A stretch of 38,004 nucleotides of DNA from Luteimonas salinisoli (GTDB taxonomy: Bacteria > Pseudomonadota > Gammaproteobacteria > Xanthomonadales > Xanthomonadaceae), in the NCBI RefSeq assembly GCF_013425525.1, contig NZ_JACCKA010000006.1, positions 1-38,004 on the forward strand, in the 5' to 3' direction. The translations under genes were made by a program, and so were the position numbers. A model generated the notes under the pieces. It worked only from the letters and a program-made list of their open reading frames with translations. It had not been told where the DNA came from and ran no database searches. Shown here one piece after another: positions 1 through 6,525 of this stretch; the stretch's first letter is position 1, and each line of letters opens with the position of its first letter.

Positions 1-1541
1 ACCTGGGCACCGCGCTGCGGCTGCACCCGGGCACCGCGCGCCTGCGCGTGCTCGGCGCGGGGCTGCCGGCGCGCGACCGCGAGGCGGTGGGAACGCTCGC
101 GCTGGCGTTCGAGCCGCCGCCGCCACCGGCAGGCGTGGCCGCACTGTGGACGCCCGTGCGGGTCGCGCCCGGCGGTGCGTTCCGGATCGCCGGCCTCGTT
201 CATGGGGTGGCCGACGGTACCGTCGAACTGCTGGACCCAGCCGGACGCCGCATCGCCGGTGTCCGCCCGGACGACGAGGGGCGCTTCGTCGTGGCCGGCA
301 CGGCGCGCGCGGCCGGCACCGCACCGTTCGCGCTGCACGTGCGCGACGCCGGCCGCGCGAGCGTCGAGCAACTCGCGGTGCCGCTGTGGGTAGCGCCGCA
401 GCCGCCACCGCGGGTGCTGCTGCTGGCCGGTGCGCCGAATCCGGAGTTCAAGTTCCTGCGGCGCTGGACCGCCGATGCAGACATGGCGGCGCAGGTGCGC
501 ATCGACGTCGGCGGCGGCGTGGCGCTCGGCGACGCGCCGCTGGCGCTGGATCGGGCGCAGCTGGGCGATCTGGACCTGGTGGTGCTGGACGAACGCGCCT
601 GGGCCGGGCTGGGCGATGCGCGGCGCGCGCGCCTGGCCGATGCGGTGGGCGACGGGCTCGGCCTGTTGCTGCGGGTCACCGCGCCGCTGCCGGAATCCAC
701 CCGCCGGCAGCTGCGCGCGTTCGGCTTCGAACCGTCCGCGGGCGCCACCACGGCCGAGCTGGCGTTGCCCGCCAGCGGCTCCGGGGACGCCGCCGTGCGC
801 GAGGATGCCGCCGATGCCGGCGCCGACGCCGCGGCGGAGCCCGGCCAGTCGGAAGGGACTCCGCCGAGGCTGCTGCGCCGCGACCTGGACTTCGGCGCTG
901 CCGATGCGGCTGCGGCCGGGCCGGCCAGCGCGGACTGGCTGCGCTGGCGCGTGCACGGCCGCGGCCGCGTGGCGCTGGCCACCGTGGTCGACAGCTGGCG
1001 CCTGGTGCTGTCGGGACACGCGGACCTGCATGCGGCGCTGTGGAGCGAGGCCTTCGCCGCGGTCGCGCGGCCGGCCGGCGCCGCCGCGCCGCGCATCGGA
1101 GCGCATCCGCGCGCCGGCGAGCGCGTCGCCGTCTGTGGCGTCGCCGAGGGTGCGGAGGTGTTGGCGCCGGACGGCCGCAGCGCGGGGCTGCTGGTCGATC
1201 CCGCCACGGGTGCGGACGGCTGCGCCGGCTACTGGCCGCGCCTGTCCGGCTGGCACCTGCTGCGGCAGGGGGAACGGACCTGGCCGTTCCACGTGCTGGC
1301 GGCCGATGCGGCGCCGGGACTGGCGGCCGCGGCGCTGCGCGAGGGCACATCGGCGCTGGCGGGAGAAGGGAGCATTGCCGCCGGCCGTGCCGGACCCGGG
1401 CGGCCGCGGCGCGGCGCTGCCTGGCCCTGGTTCCTCGGCTGGCTGGGTGCGGTCGCGCTGCTGTGGGGGCTGGAGCGCGCCAGCGTCGGCCGCCGGCACG
1501 CCCCGGGAGCGTCCAGGCCGGGGTCCGCCGCGCTACGCTAG
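1..1541 (+). CDS. Membrane-anchored protein with regulatory-like and amidotransferase-like domains, 5' truncated
   Basis: The reading frame is open from base 3, so the gene begins outside the window; a GTG at 48 would be an artificial start. The visible part has a carboxypeptidase-regulatory-like beta segment (roughly 30-110 from that GTG, with ELLDPAGRRIAGV). A Rossmann-like stretch follows (PRVLLLAGAPNPEFKFLRRW, then LDLVVLDERAW) that resembles the glutamine-amidotransferase-like fold used as a non-catalytic module in BatA/MoxR-locus membrane proteins. One transmembrane helix lies near the C-terminus (PWFLGWLGAVALLWGL) before a basic tail. This predicts a mainly periplasmic protein tethered at its C-terminus. 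The MoxR/Bat association is inferred from family memory; the upstream neighbours are not visible. The exact function is unknown. Confidence 0.6.
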   Translation, partial: LGTALRLHPGTARLRVLGAGLPARDREAVGTLALAFEPPPPPAGVAALWTPVRVAPGGAFRIAGLVHGVADGTVELLDPAGRRIAGVRPDDEGRFVVAGTARAAGTAPFALHVRDAGRASVEQLAVPLWVAPQPPPRVLLLAGAPNPEFKFLRRWTADADMAAQVRIDVGGGVALGDAPLALDRAQLGDLDLVVLDERAWAGLGDARRARLADAVGDGLGLLLRVTAPLPESTRRQLRAFGFEPSAGATTAELALPASGSGDAAVREDAADAGADAAAEPGQSEGTPPRLLRRDLDFGAADAAAAGPASADWLRWRVHGRGRVALATVVDSWRLVLSGHADLHAALWSEAFAAVARPAGAAAPRIGAHPRAGERVAVCGVAEGAEVLAPDGRSAGLLVDPATGADGCAGYWPRLSGWHLLRQGERTWPFHVLAADAAPGLAAAALREGTSALAGEGSIAAGRAGPGRPRRGAAWPWFLGWLGAVALLWGLERASVGRRHAPGASRPGSAALR

Positions 1542-1571
1542 GCGCTGGTCACCGTTCAAGGAAACACCGCC

Positions 1572-1922
1572 ATGGCCCTCAGCGGAAGCTGTCACTGCGG
1601 ACGCGTCGCCTTCGATCTCGATGGCGAGGTCGGCGAGGTCTACGACTGCAATTGCTCGATGTGCCGCCGTCGCGGCGGTCTGCTCGCCTTCTTCCCGCGC
1701 GAGGCGCTGACCCTGCGCATGCCCGACGAGGCGGCCGGCACCTATCGCTTCAACAAGCATCACATCGCCCACCGCTTCTGCCCGGACTGCGGTATCGCGC
1801 CGTACAGCGAGGGCGAGGACCCGCGCACCGGCGCCCGTACCGCCGCGGTCAACGTGCGCTGCCTGGACGGGATCGACCTGGCGGTGCTGAAGGTGGTGCA
1901 GGTCGACGGCGCCAGCCTGTGA
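1572..1922 (+). CDS. GFA / CENP-V family zinc-binding protein
   Basis: This 116-residue protein belongs to the glutathione-dependent formaldehyde-activating (GFA) fold family. The seven expected cysteines are all visible: Cys7 and Cys9 (SCHCG) with Cys70 and Cys73 (FCPDCG) form the structural zinc site, and Cys26, Cys28 and Cys31 (CNCSMC) form the second, catalytic-type site. Its length is normal for the family. An AAGGAAA stretch 8-15 bases before ATG 1572 serves as ribosome-binding site. It follows the preceding gene by 30 bp and abuts the next one, so co-transcription is likely. Family membership is secure. The substrate is not: most GFA proteins have no proven formaldehyde role, so the formaldehyde label should not be taken literally. 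Confidence 0.85.
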   Translation: MALSGSCHCGRVAFDLDGEVGEVYDCNCSMCRRRGGLLAFFPREALTLRMPDEAAGTYRFNKHHIAHRFCPDCGIAPYSEGEDPRTGARTAAVNVRCLDGIDLAVLKVVQVDGASL

Positions 1923-1930
1923 GGGCGGCG

Positions 1931-2746
1931 ATGCGCGGCGCCGCGGCGCCTGTCGTGCTGGCACTGGGCCTGCTGGCGGGTTGCCAAAAAGCCTCGGAGC
2001 AGAGTCTCTCCTACGCGTCGCCCGCGGCGGCGAAGCTGCAGCACGAGTCGGCGCGCGACGGCGACGACGGGACGGGCGCCGCAGGCGGGGCGATGCTGGC
2101 CTACGAGCACAGCGCGGGGATCCGCCTGCCGGCCGTCGCGATCGCGCCCCGCCAGCGCGCGGTGCAGGAGGCCTGCAACGCGCGCAAGTTCGGCGACTGC
2201 GTGGTGCTCGGCATGCACCAGCAGGGCGGCGACTACCCGTCGGCCAGCATCAGCGTGCGCATCGTGCCCGAAGGCGTGGAGCCGATGATCGCGCTGGCGG
2301 GGGAGGGCGCCGAACTCGGCGAGCGCAGCACCCGCGCCGAGGACCTGGCGGTGGTGGTGCGCGACAACGCCCTGGCGCGGGACCGGCTGCGGCGCGAGCT
2401 GCAGCGGCTGGAGGAGTTCCAGCAGCGACGCGACCTGGCGGTGGCCGACATGATCGCCCTGTCCGAGCGCCTGGCGGCGACCCAGGCGCAACTGGAAGCG
2501 GCCGAGCGCGAGGGCGCCCAGCACCGCAGGCGCATCGATACGCAGTTGCTCAGCCTCGATTTCCGTCCGCCCGGCGGCCAGGCCGGACGCAGCGAGATCG
2601 GCCAGGCGCTGCGCGACTTCGGCGCCACGCTGTCGATGGGCACCGCCTGGACCATCCGCGCGCTGGCGTTCCTGATCCCGCTGGCGGCGGTGCTGGCGAT
2701 CGTGGTGCTGGTGGTCCGCAGGCTGCGCCGCCGCCGCGGCGCCTGA
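1931..2746 (+). CDS. DUF4349-family lipoprotein
   Basis: This 271-residue protein opens with a signal peptide and a lipobox (LLAGC, Cys about residue 17), so it should be lipidated. The middle carries the DUF4349 pattern: a beta domain with SISVRIVPEGVEPMI, then a long coiled coil (about residues 145-205, rich in RELQRLEEFQQRR-type heptads) that ends in TQLLSLDFRP. A single C-terminal transmembrane helix (FLIPLAAVLAIVVLVV) and an Arg-rich end follow. An in-frame GTG at 1919 overlaps the stop of the GFA gene (GTGA) and would add four residues; ATG 1931 was chosen because it gives a more typical signal peptide. The function of DUF4349 proteins is unknown; the architecture suggests an envelope-spanning structural or sensing role. 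Confidence 0.82.
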   Translation: MRGAAAPVVLALGLLAGCQKASEQSLSYASPAAAKLQHESARDGDDGTGAAGGAMLAYEHSAGIRLPAVAIAPRQRAVQEACNARKFGDCVVLGMHQQGGDYPSASISVRIVPEGVEPMIALAGEGAELGERSTRAEDLAVVVRDNALARDRLRRELQRLEEFQQRRDLAVADMIALSERLAATQAQLEAAEREGAQHRRRIDTQLLSLDFRPPGGQAGRSEIGQALRDFGATLSMGTAWTIRALAFLIPLAAVLAIVVLVVRRLRRRRGA

Positions 2747-2870
2747 GCGGGGCCGCGGCAGGGCAGCATCGCAGCGTATCGTTCGACTGGCGCGGATCGT
2801 CGAGGGGCCGGCCTGGCGCGGCCAGGGCAAGGGGCATGCCCGCAGGAGCGCCGGTCCGTGCCGCGGGGAG

Positions 2871-3164
2871 TCAGCTCTCGTCTTCCTCGAACTCGACCAT
2901 GGCGTCGAGATCGAAGGCCAGCGCCTCCACCGCCTCGCGCACCTTGCGCGCGGTGGATGGGTTGGGCGCGTCGATCTCGATCTCGTGGCTATCCGGCCCG
3001 CTGGTGTCGCTCAGCCCGGCGGAGCTGGAGTCGTCGTCGTCCAGGTGCGGCATCAGGTCGTCGACCTCCTCGACGTGCTCGATGCCGTCGAGGCTCTGCA
3101 GCAGGTTCATGACGCCGCGGACGGCATCGTCGTCGCCGGTGATGCGGATACGGAGCAGGGCCAT
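2871..3164 (-). CDS. Conserved hypothetical small acidic protein
   Basis: This is a 97-residue, strongly acidic protein with no signal peptide. The N-terminal half (MALLRIRITGDDDAVRGVMN, then a helix and a strand HVEEVDDL) looks like a beta-alpha-beta ACT/ferredoxin-like half. An acidic linker (HLDDDDSSSAGLSD) follows, then a second strand-helix-strand (HEIEIDAPN ... REAVEALAFDLDAMVEF). The ATG at 3164 is preceded by an AACGAGGA ribosome-binding site. The open frame extends 40 codons further upstream, but that extension is Arg/Cys-rich non-coding-like sequence and was rejected. The gene stands alone, convergent with the DUF4349 gene. I do not recognise a function; a two-lobed small regulatory or chaperone-like fold is only a guess. 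Confidence 0.72.
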   Translation of the reverse strand: MALLRIRITGDDDAVRGVMNLLQSLDGIEHVEEVDDLMPHLDDDDSSSAGLSDTSGPDSHEIEIDAPNPSTARKVREAVEALAFDLDAMVEFEEDES

Positions 3165-3346
3165 TGCCGGTCCTCGTTGGGGGATGCCGCAGGCTAGGCA
3201 GCCGCGGGCTAAGCGGGCGTGATGGCAGCGCCGCCGTCGCTGTGTTCGCGGTGGGGCGATGCACGCGTCCATGGACGAGGCCATGCAGATGCGGCCGTTG
3301 CGCGCGAGAGGGGTGATCGGAGGTGGTATCTACGCGGGAGCGGGAC

Positions 3347-3486
3347 GTCGTGGGCAGGGATCTTTGCGCCGGAACGGGTGGTCGTGGGCGGGATCTTCGC
3401 GCCGGAACGAAGGCGGTCGCGGGCGGGGCCTTTGCGTCGGAGCGGGGCCGTCGCGGGCGGGCCGGTACGGTGCCCCGGTGCGGGAC
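3347..3486. repeat. Degenerate tandem repeat, about 34 bp x 4
   Basis: Four imperfect units begin at 3347, 3381, 3416 and 3450, giving periods of 34, 35 and 34 bases. Each starts with GTCG(T/C)GGGC(A/G)GG. The first three continue with a TCTTTGCGCCGGAACG-like half that decays from left to right; the fourth keeps only the first half and runs into the arm of the neighbouring inverted repeat. The period is not a multiple of three and no start codon or ribosome-binding site fits, so this is unlikely to be coding. Confidence 0.7.
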
Positions 3487-3557
3487 ACGCCGTGAATCCG
3501 TCCATGGAGGCTCGTCGACGCCATCCATGGCGTCGACGGTCCCGCACCGGGGCACCG
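3468..3557. repeat. Nested inverted repeat (long stem with inner palindrome)
   Basis: The outer arms are a perfect inverted repeat: GGTGCCCCGGTGCGGGAC at 3469-3486 pairs with its exact complement at 3539-3556, and one further base pair at 3468/3557 extends each arm to 19 bases. Inside the loop, CGTCGACGCCAT (3513-3524) pairs perfectly with 3527-3538 across a 2-base gap and ends directly against the right outer arm. A further 8-base palindrome TCCATGGA sits at 3501-3508. As RNA this would fold into a long branched hairpin. There is no U-tract on either side, so a classic intrinsic terminator is not supported. Confidence 0.8.
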
Positions 3558-3673
3558 CACCGGCCCTGGAGGTTGTGCGGGCGCTTTGCGATGGTTCGCC
3601 TGCAGATCGGCCTTCGGCTGCCGAAGCGAGTGAAGCGGGTGAAGTCGGCCGGCCGTTGCAGGGCGCGAGCCGG

Positions 3674-4729
3674 TCAGCCTTGCGGAGGTTCGCTGGAGCC
3701 GTCCTCGGGGCGGCCGTTGCCTTGCGCTCCGTCGTCCGTGTCGTCGGGTTCGGGTGCGCTGTCCGCCTCCCGCACCGGCACCGGCACGTTGCACAGGTCG
3801 ATGTGGCCGGCCGGGCGCTTGTACCAGTCGTCGCGGCGATTGCGCCGCGATTCGACCAGTTCGTCGAACAGGGCGGTGTCGGTGCGCAGCACCTGCAGCG
3901 GCACCCGCTCGTCCTCCGGCAGCTCCGCTGCGAGCCGCACAGCGCGGATGCGGGTGCGCTGCGAGGGCTTCTCGTAGAAGCCGAGCGGCCCGCTGCCGCG
4001 CGGCAGGGCGCTCAGCAGCTCCATGCCCTGCAGCACCCGGCCGACCAGGGTGATGTTGCGGTCCAGCTGGCGCGGCGACTGGCCGGTCACCGCGTACAGC
4101 TCGGTGCCGTTGCTGGAATCGGCGTCCATGTCGCGTCCGGCGCCGACCATGCCGTAGCAGTGCGCCAGCCAGGCCTCGCCGACGGCGGGGTCGCGCGCCG
4201 CGGGGAAGCCGTCCACGAAACCGACCTCCGGCGCCCAGCCGTCGGCATCGGGCAGGCGGTGGAAGGCCAGGCCCTCGGCGCTGCGCGCGAACTCGGCCGG
4301 CAGCCGCTCGAGGGCGCTGCCGATCGCGCGGCGTCCGTCCGCCTCGTCGGTCGGGTCGCCCCACTGCACCACGAAGTTGTCGTGGGAGCGATAGACGTTC
4401 AGGCCGTCCCAATAGCCTTCGCGCGCCAGCGTGCGCAGGTTGGCCGCGTGCGCCGGCGCGAAGGCCGGGGCCAGTTCGATGACGACGCGGCCGGCGTCCA
4501 GCTCGAGATAGAGCGTGTTCTCGGGGGCCGGGGACCGCCAGTCCGCCGGTTGCGAAGCCTCCAGCAGCGCGTCCATCGAGCGCGCCGGGCGGGCCGGCGC
4601 ATCCGCCGTGGCGGCTGCGTCCGCCGTCGCGGCATCCGTGCCGGCGGGCAGCGTTTCTTCCGGTGCGCAGGCGGTGAGGGCGGCACTCAGGGCCAGCAGG
4701 CAGGCGGGCAGGGCGGGGCGCAGGGACAT
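3674..4729 (-). CDS. Cyclophilin-type peptidylprolyl isomerase, lipoprotein
   Basis: This 351-residue protein has a signal peptide ending in a lipobox (LTAC, Cys21), so it should be an outer-membrane or periplasmic lipoprotein. A 50-residue Ala/Thr/Asp-rich linker leads to a cyclophilin-like core at about 72-250, seen in [36 protein letters not shown] and [10 protein letters not shown]. The core then continues with [19 protein letters not shown] and [14 protein letters not shown]. The segment after about 250 is an extra C-terminal extension seen in this lipoprotein subfamily and ends in a disordered Asp/Pro/Gly tail. Cyclophilins catalyse cis-trans isomerisation of prolyl bonds and help fold exported proteins. 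The canonical human-type FxxxxxQGGD segment is altered (NFVVQWGD), so activity may be low. It is a lone transcription unit. Confidence 0.85.
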   Translation of the reverse strand: MSLRPALPACLLALSAALTACAPEETLPAGTDAATADAAATADAPARPARSMDALLEASQPADWRSPAPENTLYLELDAGRVVIELAPAFAPAHAANLRTLAREGYWDGLNVYRSHDNFVVQWGDPTDEADGRRAIGSALERLPAEFARSAEGLAFHRLPDADGWAPEVGFVDGFPAARDPAVGEAWLAHCYGMVGAGRDMDADSSNGTELYAVTGQSPRQLDRNITLVGRVLQGMELLSALPRGSGPLGFYEKPSQRTRIRAVRLAAELPEDERVPLQVLRTDTALFDELVESRRNRRDDWYKRPAGHIDLCNVPVPVREADSAPEPDDTDDGAQGNGRPEDGSSEPPQG

Positions 4730-4806
4730 GGCGGGTACCGGAAGGAGTGTCTCCGGATTCTGAACCAGACCCGCCGTCGCTGGCGACCCGACGCGCGCGC
4801 AGCCCC

Positions 4807-4877
4807 GTAGAGCCGAGCTTGCCCGGCTGCGTGGCTTGGGCTCCGGTGGGGGAACAGCGGAGCGAGCTCCGCTCTAC
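4807..4877. repeat. GTAG-type REP pair (facing palindromes)
   Basis: Two 22-base elements face each other. The left one (4807-4828) starts GTAGAGCCGAGC and folds on itself with one mismatch. The right one (4856-4877) is inverted and ends GCTCTAC, with a perfect stem around GGAGCGAGCTCC. They share the GTAG head and GAGC core with the second pair at 22007-22061. Elements of this kind, with a 5' GTAG and a short stem, are known as SMAG repeats in Stenotrophomonas and are mobilised by REP-associated tyrosine transposases. The assignment rests on this resemblance; no such transposase lies in the window. Confidence 0.75.
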
Positions 4878-4940
4878 GCGGGGGCGTGGCTTGGGGCCGG
4901 CTCGGCGGCGTCGCGGGGCGGTGACTAGTGGCACATTCGC

Positions 4941-4966
4941 TATACAGAACTTGACAGTAGTGTTCT
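4941..4966 (+). promoter_or_regulatory. Putative promoter/operator of the padR-sensor operon
   Basis: The GC content drops sharply just before the padR-type gene. The stretch holds TATACA (4941-4946), TTGACA (4951-4956) and an inverted pair AGAAC (4946-4950) / GTTCT (4962-4966) separated by 11 bases. PadR proteins usually repress their own operon through such dyads. The -35-like TTGACA has no good -10 at 17 bases, so the exact promoter is unclear; the dyad as operator is an inference. Confidence 0.4.
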
Positions 4967-4989
4967 CGACAAGACGAGGAGGGTGCGAC

Positions 4990-5367
4990 ATGCACGGACC
5001 CGTGGCCAATGCCGAGACCCAGCTGCGCAAGTTCCAGAAGGAGCTCAGCGCGGGGACGGTGTCGCTGGTGCTGCTGGCGGTGCTGGCGGCGGCGCCGGAG
5101 CCGATGTACGGGTACCAGATCGCCAAGCGCCTCGAGCGCCTGGGGGACGGGGTGCTGGCCGGCAAGCAGAGCGCGCTCTACCCGGTGCTGCGCAACCTCG
5201 GCACCGCCGGGCTGCTGGACAGCCACGTCGAACCGTCCGTAGCGGGGCCGCCGCGCCGCTACTACCGCATCACCGCCGCCGGCCGCGAGGCGCTGGCGCA
5301 ATGGGCCGCCGCCTGGTCGGCGACCCGCGATTCCGTCGATTCCGTCCTGAGGGGAGCCCAGCCATGA
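4990..5367 (+). CDS. PadR-family transcriptional regulator
   Basis: This 125-residue protein is a PadR-type winged-helix regulator. The signature runs from GTVSLVLLAVLAAAPEPMYGYQ through the recognition helix and wing (KQSALYPVLRNLGTAGLLDS ... GPPRRYYRITAAGREAL). Position 4990 was chosen because AGGAGGG lies 8-14 bases upstream; the frame is open further up but without a better start. The C-terminal dimerisation helix is short, as in PadR subfamily 2. Its stop overlaps the next start (ATGA at 5364-5367), a common arrangement for PadR genes that control a partner membrane protein. It probably represses this two-gene operon and responds to an unknown envelope or small-molecule signal. Confidence 0.88.
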   Translation: MHGPVANAETQLRKFQKELSAGTVSLVLLAVLAAAPEPMYGYQIAKRLERLGDGVLAGKQSALYPVLRNLGTAGLLDSHVEPSVAGPPRRYYRITAAGREALAQWAAAWSATRDSVDSVLRGAQP

Positions 5368-6308
5368 ACGCCAGACCCACGCCGAGCACCATCCCCCAGT
5401 ACCTCGAGCAGTTGCGCCGCTCGCTGGCCGGCGCCGACCCGGCGCTGGTCCAGGACGCGCTGTACGACGCCGAGGAGTACCTGCGTTCGGAGCTGGCGGA
5501 GAACCCGGGCCGCTCCGAGGCCGAGGTGATCGCCGCCGTGGCGTCGAGCTACGGTGCGCCCGACGAGGTCGCCGACATCTACCGCGATACCGAGGTCAAG
5601 GTGCAGACCGCGCTGCGGCCGCCGCCGCAGCCGCGGCGCAGGTCGCTGGCCGGACGCTTCTTCGGCGTGGCCGCCGACCCGCGCGCCTACGCCGGGCTGT
5701 TCTACATGGTGCTGGCGCTGGCCACCGGCATCTTCTACTTCACCTGGGTGGTCACCGGGCTGGCGCTGTCGGCGGGGCTTGCGATCCTGATCGTCGGGAT
5801 TCCGTTCGTGATCCTGTTCTTCGGTTCGGTGCGGGTCCTGTCGCTGGTGGAAGGACGCATCGTCGAGGTGATGCTGGGCGAGCGCATGCCGCGGCGCCCG
5901 CTGTACAGCGCTCGCGGGCGCAGCCTGTTGCAGCGCATCGGCGACATGTTCACCGATCCGCGCAGCTGGACCACGCTGCTGTACATGCTGCTGATGCTGC
6001 CGCTGGGCATCGTCTACTTCACGGCCGCGGTGGTGATGATCGTGCTTTCGGTGAGCTTGATCGCGGCGCCGGTGCTGGTGGCGCTGGGCATCGCCGACAC
6101 GGGCGTGGCCGTGGGCGGCTGGCAGCTGCTGACCATCGGCAGTGGCTACGGCATCGGCACCTCGGCCCCGGCCTGGGCGCTGCCGCTGCTGTTCGTCGCC
6201 GGCGTACTGCTGCTGTTCGCAACCCTGCATCTGGCGCGTGGCATCGGCCACCTGCATGGCCTGTTGGCCAAGCACCTGCTGGTGAAGTCCGCGCCCGAGC
6301 GGGACTGA
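5364..6308 (+). CDS. Multi-pass 'putative sensor' membrane protein with HAAS-like N-terminus
   Basis: The 314-residue product starts with a cytosolic helical domain of about 95 residues of the HAAS/DUF1700 kind (IPQYLEQLRRSLAGADPALV, DAEEYLRSELAENPGRSEAE, IAAVASSYGAPDEVADIY). It is followed by two related membrane halves of the 'putative sensor' type. Half one spans about 110-175 (AGLFYMVLALATGIFYFTWV, then ILIVGIPFVILFF). Half two spans about 210-295 (TLLYMLLMLPLGIVYFTAAV, then a final helix LPLLFVAGVLLLFATLHL). The repeat is visible in the shared YMxLxLxxGIxYFT pattern. No kinase or output domain is present. Translational coupling to the PadR gene suggests the pair is one regulated unit; the ligand is unknown. 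Confidence 0.8.
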   Translation: MNARPTPSTIPQYLEQLRRSLAGADPALVQDALYDAEEYLRSELAENPGRSEAEVIAAVASSYGAPDEVADIYRDTEVKVQTALRPPPQPRRRSLAGRFFGVAADPRAYAGLFYMVLALATGIFYFTWVVTGLALSAGLAILIVGIPFVILFFGSVRVLSLVEGRIVEVMLGERMPRRPLYSARGRSLLQRIGDMFTDPRSWTTLLYMLLMLPLGIVYFTAAVVMIVLSVSLIAAPVLVALGIADTGVAVGGWQLLTIGSGYGIGTSAPAWALPLLFVAGVLLLFATLHLARGIGHLHGLLAKHLLVKSAPERD

Positions 6309-6525
6309 AGCACGGCCGGCGCCGCGTCGGCGGCGATGGGGCGCGATCCGTGCCCCGACCGGAGGAAGGACCCGCCGCGGAACCGGATCGGCCGCTGGAG
6401 ACCACCGGCGCCGTCGCCCGTTTCGGCATCGACCTGGACGGCAGGGACGAAGCGGTGTTCGCACCGCCCGGAGCCGGTGGCTGGATCATGGAACTGCGCT
6501 TTGCCGCGCCGGGCGCTGCGGCGCC

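Larger units (their letters stand above)
3165..3673. other. Non-coding interval rich in repeats and palindromes
   Basis: No convincing gene lies in these 509 bases. The long open frames on both strands are Arg/Pro/Gly-rich products of GC bias. The interval holds a short perfect palindrome CGTCCATGGACG (3266-3277), the degenerate 34-bp tandem array and the large nested inverted repeat listed separately. It lies between two genes that both point left, so it should contain the promoter of the small acidic-protein gene near its left edge and the terminator of the cyclophilin gene near its right edge. I could not assign either with confidence. Confidence 0.6.

Noticed and set aside
200..1350. Minus-strand frames opposite the first gene
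   Set aside because: They mirror a well-supported plus-strand gene with a transmembrane end; their composition (Ser/Arg/Pro/Ala-rich) is typical of antisense shadows in high-GC DNA.
2985..3555. Long open frames on both strands across the repeat region (up to 188 codons)
   Set aside because: They are Arg/Pro/Gly-rich, lack ribosome-binding sites, change frame with the 34-bp repeat and carry no recognisable domain; GC bias removes stop codons here.
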